DNA of 27,196 bases from CBDUXT01 sp965371245. GTDB lineage: Bacteria > Planctomycetota > Phycisphaerae > UBA1845. The position numbers and the translations under genes were made by a program. Positions 23,318-27,196 of the stretch are shown piece by piece; positions within the stretch are counted from its first letter, which is position 1; each line of letters opens with the position of its first letter. The DNA is taken from NCBI GenBank assembly GCA_965371245.1, contig CBDUXT010000078.1, positions 1 to 27,196 on the forward strand, written 5' to 3'. The notes under the pieces are model-generated. The model was not told where the DNA came from. It made no database searches and worked only from the letters and a program-made list of their open reading frames with translations.

Positions 23318-23693
23318 CAGTATCGCACCACACCACGCAGGTGGTTCGACCGGTGCGTCGCGACAGAGGGCTTCAAAGCAAGTGCTGATCTTACAGCACT
23401 CGGACACCTATGCCGGCCCGACCGACCGGTAACCCCCTTGCTGATCGTTCCGGACAGCTCGGATGCCGGAGTTGCGCCGCTTCAATATCCAGCGGCGTGG
23501 CTGCGGTACTCCGGGCGGTTCGGGGCGTCCCAAATCTTCCCTTCAACCCCCGCAATCACCCCAAGACCCGCTCGGTTGCGAGCCCGACTTAGGTTGGTGA
23601 AGGGGCGCTGAGCCCGATAAGGTTGCGTTTGACGCCATCGACCAGGCTCAGACCGGCTGCGACCGTTTGCTTTGAGACGGCAAAAACGGCACA
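23318..23693. other. Gene-free interval
   Basis: No supported gene, RNA or clear repeat. It should contain the promoter of the sigma factor/kinase pair, which I cannot place. Confidence 0.45.
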
Positions 23694-24314
23694 ATGGCAT
23701 CGCAGCCCATCGCTGCCATTGGATCAATGACTGGGGGGTCCGTTTTGACAACGCCCGTTGCCGACACGGTTGTACAACTCTTGCAGGCCGCGCGCGGCGG
23801 AAGCCATGGCGCCATCGACGAACTACTGCCGATGGTTTACGAAGAGCTTCGCCGCCTGGCGTCCGCCTTTCTGAACCACGAACGCCGCGACCACACCTTG
23901 CAACCGACGGCCCTGGTTCACGAGGCGTATCTCCGCCTCGTGGGGCAGCGGAGCATCGGCTGCGAGGATCGGACTCAGTTCTTCGCGGCGGCGTCCACCG
24001 TCATGCGACGTGTCCTGGTGGACCATGCCCGGGCCCGGAAGGCGGCAAAACGCGGCGGTGGCAAGGCCAAGACTTCACTGGATGAGGCGCTGGCTTGCTT
24101 CGAGGAACGGGCCTACGATCTGATCGCGCTCAACGATGCGCTGGCCCGACTCGCCTCGATCGATGAACGCAAGAGCCGTGTGGTCGAGCTTCGTTTCTTC
24201 GGCGGGCTGACCGTCAAGGAAGTGTCCGACGTTGTGGGTGCCCCTGTGCGCACCGTCGAACGCGAGTGGACGCTGGCCAAGGCGTGGCTTCGCGGAGAGC
24301 TGCAACAGGAGTAG
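23694..24314 (+). CDS. ECF43-type RNA polymerase sigma factor
   Basis: A 206-residue ECF sigma factor of the TIGR02999/ECF43 type, directing RNA polymerase to a small regulon. Region 2 runs from about residue 25 (VVQLLQAARGGSHGAIDEL) through HTLQPTALVHEAYLRLV to FFAAASTVMRRVLVDHARAR; region 4 has SRVVELRFFGGLTVKEVSDV and GAPVRTVEREWTLAKAWLR. The acidic residues found at region 2.2 in most ECF factors are replaced by QPTA (Thr72). In studied ECF43 members, phosphorylation of a Thr here by a neighbouring kinase is required for activity. Start is uncertain: ATG 23694, ATG 23727 or TTG 23745 (with GGGGGG eight bases upstream). The kinase gene follows 75 bases after the stop. Confidence 0.93.
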   Translation: MASQPIAAIGSMTGGSVLTTPVADTVVQLLQAARGGSHGAIDELLPMVYEELRRLASAFLNHERRDHTLQPTALVHEAYLRLVGQRSIGCEDRTQFFAAASTVMRRVLVDHARARKAAKRGGGKAKTSLDEALACFEERAYDLIALNDALARLASIDERKSRVVELRFFGGLTVKEVSDVVGAPVRTVEREWTLAKAWLRGELQQE

Positions 24315-24389
24315 ACCCATGCCCGCGTGGCGGACCGATCGGCTGTTTTTCGCGGTGTTGCCAGAGGGAGTACGCAGGGCGCACGGTTT

Positions 24390-27146
24390 ATGAATCAAGC
24401 CACTTCTTCACGTGATCGTTGGAAGCGGATCGACGCGCTCTTTCACGAGGCGTTGGCTCAGGACGCCGCCTCGCGCGAAGCGTTCCTCCGCCGGTCCTGC
24501 GGCACCGACCAGGCTTTGTTCCACGAGCTAAGCCGCCTTGTGACCCTCAGCGAAAAAGAGGACGAGTTCCTCGATCCGCCCAACCGCACACAGGTCCTGG
24601 GCCTGCCCGACGCAGCCGGCCAGGAGCATCTGGTCGGGCGACGGATCGGCGCGTTTAGGCTGGTCAAACCGATTGCCCACGGGGGCATGGGCGCCGTCTG
24701 GCTGGCGGCACGCGCGGACGAGCAGTTCGAGCAGCGAGTGGCCGTCAAGCTGATGCATTCGGGGTTGTTGACGCCGGAGATGCGTCGGCGCTTCCGCCAG
24801 GAGCGCCAGACGCTTGCGCAGTTGGAGCACCCCTACATCACGCGGTTGATCGACGGCGGAACGACCGCGGAGGATCTTCCGTACCTGGTGATGGAGTTCG
24901 TGGACGGGTTGCCGATCGGTCGATACTGCGACGAGAATCGGTTGGCGATTCCCGAACGTCTTCGTCTGTTTCGGATGGTTTGCGAGGCGGTCCACTGCGC
25001 TCATCAGAACCTCATCGTGCATCGCGACCTCAAGCCCAGCAATATCCTGGTCTGTGAGGACGGTCGACCCAAGCTGCTCGACTTCGGTATCTCCAAACTC
25101 ATCGATGCGGGGTTGGACGGGATGACCGGGGATCCAACGGTAACCCTGTTGCGCGGCCTGACCCCGCGCTACGCCAGTCCCGAGCAGATTCGCGGCGAGC
25201 GAATCACTACGGCGACGGACGTCTACTCGCTCGGCGTGGTTCTCTATGAATTGCTGACCGGTCACCGCCCGTACCAGCTTGAGAATCGGTCCCGTTTCGA
25301 ACGCGAGCGGATCGTCTGCGAACAGGAGCCGACCGCGCCCAGCATCGTGGTTCGCCGCTCGACCGATCTGGTCGCACGCGAGGGCGACACAGAACCGGCG
25401 AGCCCGAAAACCGTTGCGGCCGCGCGGCGCGAAAGTCCAGAGCAGCTATTCCGACATCTTCGCGGCGATTTGGACAACATCGTCCTGATGGCTCTCGAGA
25501 AGGATCCCAAACGGCGTTACACCTCGGTCGAGCAGTTCTCGGAGGACATCGCCCGTTATCTGGGCGATCGGCCGGTGCTAGCGAGGAAGGACACCCTCGC
25601 CTATCGATCGGCCAAGTTTGTCCGTCGCAACGCCAGGGTCGTCACGATGCTAGCGACCGTGGCGTTGATCGCGACCATCGGGGTGAGCGTGGCCGTGCGT
25701 CAATCTCGGATCGCTCAGAACGAGCGTCTGGCGAAGGACTGGGCTGAATCCAAGGCTGAATCGATGCAGTGGTTTCTTCAGGGGACTCTCTTTGCCCCTG
25801 GTCCGGCGCGCCAGGGCGAAGGGCTGACACGCTTCGCGCTGCTGGCACAGACCGCGAAGCGAATCAAGACCGAACTGGCGGATCGCCCCGAGGTGGAGGC
25901 CTTGGTTCGCCTGGACCTGGGGCGGACGTACGCTGCGATGCGAATGAACGTGGAGGCGGTCCGCCATTTGCGCCCGTCGCTCGAGTTTTATCGGGAGGTA
26001 TACGGCGACAACCGTCTCGAGATGGCGGCCTGTCTCTCCTACCTGGGTGAGCTACTCACCGCCCAGCGCGATCCGGAATCGGTTTCCATGCTCACTGAGG
26101 CATTGGAGATTCGTCGCAACCACCTGGGTGAGCAAGACAAGCTGGTGGCCGACGTCAAGTGCCAGCTCGCCTTGGCGCTCGCGACGGTCGTTCGACCGCA
26201 GCGCTTCGCCGAGGCGGAGACGCTCCTCGACGAAGCCCTTGCCACGTACCATGGGCTCTTCGACGAAGGGCACCGCAGCTTCGCCCGCTGGACCTATAGC
26301 GCCGCACGACTCCAGGTTCTACGTGGAGATCGGGCGAAGGCCGAAGGGTTGTATCGCCGCGCCAAGGATCAGTTCGAACGGATCAACGAGACGACCGATC
26401 CCGAGTATGTGAACCTCTTGGGCGATCTGGGGTCTGTCCTGCAGGACATGGGCGATCTTGAAGCCGCCCGTATGGTTCTTACGGACTTCGCCAAACTCGT
26501 GCCGGAGTCGTCGGGTGAGTGGCGCGTCGCCGACGCGGAAATGCGCCTCGCCGGGCTGGAGCACCGGGCCGGTCGGTTCGAGGACGCTCTTGCGCACTAC
26601 CGTGCATCTCTGGCGTCTCATTGCTCGGTGTTGGCACGGCGGCACAGCGAATTCGCGGGCGACCTGACGGCGCTGGCCGCAAGGCTTCTTGGGATCACGC
26701 CGGGTACTCGCGACGAGGATCCGGGACAACCCTACCTGTACGCCCTTTCGAAATTGCGCGAGCATGGCATTCTTAGGGAACTTCAGGCGGCCAATCTGTG
26801 CTACTGGGTGGCCGACGCCTCCCTCCATGTCGGTGCTGTTGAGGATGCCGAGGTGTTGGCACGCGCAGGCATGGTGATCCGTCACGACCGGATTCCTGGA
26901 GACCACTGCCCCGACACGCACGGGCTGATGGGGGCCGCGCTGACCCGTCTGGAACGCTTCGGCGAGGCCCAACGACACCTGGTACAGAGCTACAGACTCC
27001 GTCGCGATCGCCGGGGACGCTGGCGGGGCGAGGTCGCCGTGCCCCTGGAGCGGTTGGAGGAACTCTACAAGGCGTGGGGAAAGCCGAAGAAGGCCGAAGT
27101 GTACCACCGAATGAGAGGAACCCCGCGGACCCGCCCCGTCGTCTAG
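24390..27146 (+). CDS. Transmembrane Ser/Thr protein kinase with TPR C-terminus
   Basis: A 918-residue Hanks-type kinase, likely phosphorylating the adjacent sigma factor. Numbered from the ATG at 24390 (MNQATSSRDRW), an N-terminal helical region precedes the kinase domain (about 85-395): glycine loop IAHGGMGAVW, VAVKLM (Lys120), HRDLKPSN (Asp213), DFGIS (231), YASPEQIRG and DVYSLGVVLYELLTG. One membrane helix (about 417-436, VVTMLATVALIATIGVSVAV) separates it from about 450 residues of TPR-type helical repeats, which by usual topology lie outside the cytoplasm and may sense a partner. An in-frame codon at 24327 would add 21 residues without family resemblance. All catalytic residues are present. 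The gene ends 50 bases before the window end. Confidence 0.94.
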   Translation: MNQATSSRDRWKRIDALFHEALAQDAASREAFLRRSCGTDQALFHELSRLVTLSEKEDEFLDPPNRTQVLGLPDAAGQEHLVGRRIGAFRLVKPIAHGGMGAVWLAARADEQFEQRVAVKLMHSGLLTPEMRRRFRQERQTLAQLEHPYITRLIDGGTTAEDLPYLVMEFVDGLPIGRYCDENRLAIPERLRLFRMVCEAVHCAHQNLIVHRDLKPSNILVCEDGRPKLLDFGISKLIDAGLDGMTGDPTVTLLRGLTPRYASPEQIRGERITTATDVYSLGVVLYELLTGHRPYQLENRSRFERERIVCEQEPTAPSIVVRRSTDLVAREGDTEPASPKTVAAARRESPEQLFRHLRGDLDNIVLMALEKDPKRRYTSVEQFSEDIARYLGDRPVLARKDTLAYRSAKFVRRNARVVTMLATVALIATIGVSVAVRQSRIAQNERLAKDWAESKAESMQWFLQGTLFAPGPARQGEGLTRFALLAQTAKRIKTELADRPEVEALVRLDLGRTYAAMRMNVEAVRHLRPSLEFYREVYGDNRLEMAACLSYLGELLTAQRDPESVSMLTEALEIRRNHLGEQDKLVADVKCQLALALATVVRPQRFAEAETLLDEALATYHGLFDEGHRSFARWTYSAARLQVLRGDRAKAEGLYRRAKDQFERINETTDPEYVNLLGDLGSVLQDMGDLEAARMVLTDFAKLVPESSGEWRVADAEMRLAGLEHRAGRFEDALAHYRASLASHCSVLARRHSEFAGDLTALAARLLGITPGTRDEDPGQPYLYALSKLREHGILRELQAANLCYWVADASLHVGAVEDAEVLARAGMVIRHDRIPGDHCPDTHGLMGAALTRLERFGEAQRHLVQSYRLRRDRRGRWRGEVAVPLERLEELYKAWGKPKKAEVYHRMRGTPRTRPVV

Positions 27147-27196
27147 CTTCGAGTTTCGCACTTATGCCGCTTGTTGAACGGCGTGTAGCAAGGTTG

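Overview
The window looks like a chromosomal segment of a GC-rich Planctomycetota bacterium (Phycisphaerae-like is possible, but rank cannot be fixed from this sequence). Pointers are an ECF43-type sigma factor followed directly by a large TPR Ser/Thr kinase, secreted proteins carrying DCNGN-type calcium-binding repeats and dockerin-like tails, a PEP-CTERM/exosortase-type polysaccharide operon, small zinc-ribbon membrane proteins, and dispersed inverted-repeat elements in the intergenic DNA.

Layout. 1-276: inverted-repeat elements. 277-735 (-): a DUF6941-like protein, divergent from sucC (903-2066, +), which has no sucD after it. 2067-2734: repeats only. 2735-5587 (+): secreted beta-propeller protein of about 14 repeats with a Kunitz/BPTI-like domain. 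5594-6536 (+): ADP-ribosylglycohydrolase broken by one frameshift. 6572-6662: partial copy of a tRNA-Pro gene with its promoter, upstream of a GT-C glycosyltransferase (6755-8458, +). 8459-8594: long hairpin element. 8956-9029: intact tRNA-Pro(UGG).

9104-14600 is a graveyard of mobile DNA: an integrase N-terminus fused to a phage terminase N-terminus, a GGTAACC array, a 5'-truncated RHS/YD protein with a Cys-rich tip, a 129-bp MITE-like element with CTAG flanks, an internally deleted IS5-type transposase, the 3' half of a tRNA-Lys gene beside an integrase C-terminus that has lost its catalytic Tyr, and an IS3-family remnant. The only apparently intact gene inside is a small zinc-ribbon membrane protein (12052-12489).

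14715-18587 (-) is a compact operon in the order CoA-ligase-like adenylating enzyme, FemAB-like protein, EpsH1/PEP-CTERM-type sugar transferase, with overlapping or near-overlapping junctions. It probably serves exopolysaccharide or envelope assembly. 19527-22277 (+) is a secreted ADAM-like metzincin protease with Cys-rich and dockerin-like regions. 22871-23317 (+) is an Hsp20 chaperone behind a near-consensus sigma-54 promoter. 23694-27146 (+) is the ECF43 sigma/Ser-Thr kinase pair, which is probably a phospho-controlled transcription switch.

I see no wholly new multi-gene defence or metabolic system. The most notable items are the bacterial Kunitz domain, the ECF43-kinase switch, the sigma-54/hsp20 arrangement, the integrase-terminase chimera, and the tRNA promoter duplication in front of the glycosyltransferase.
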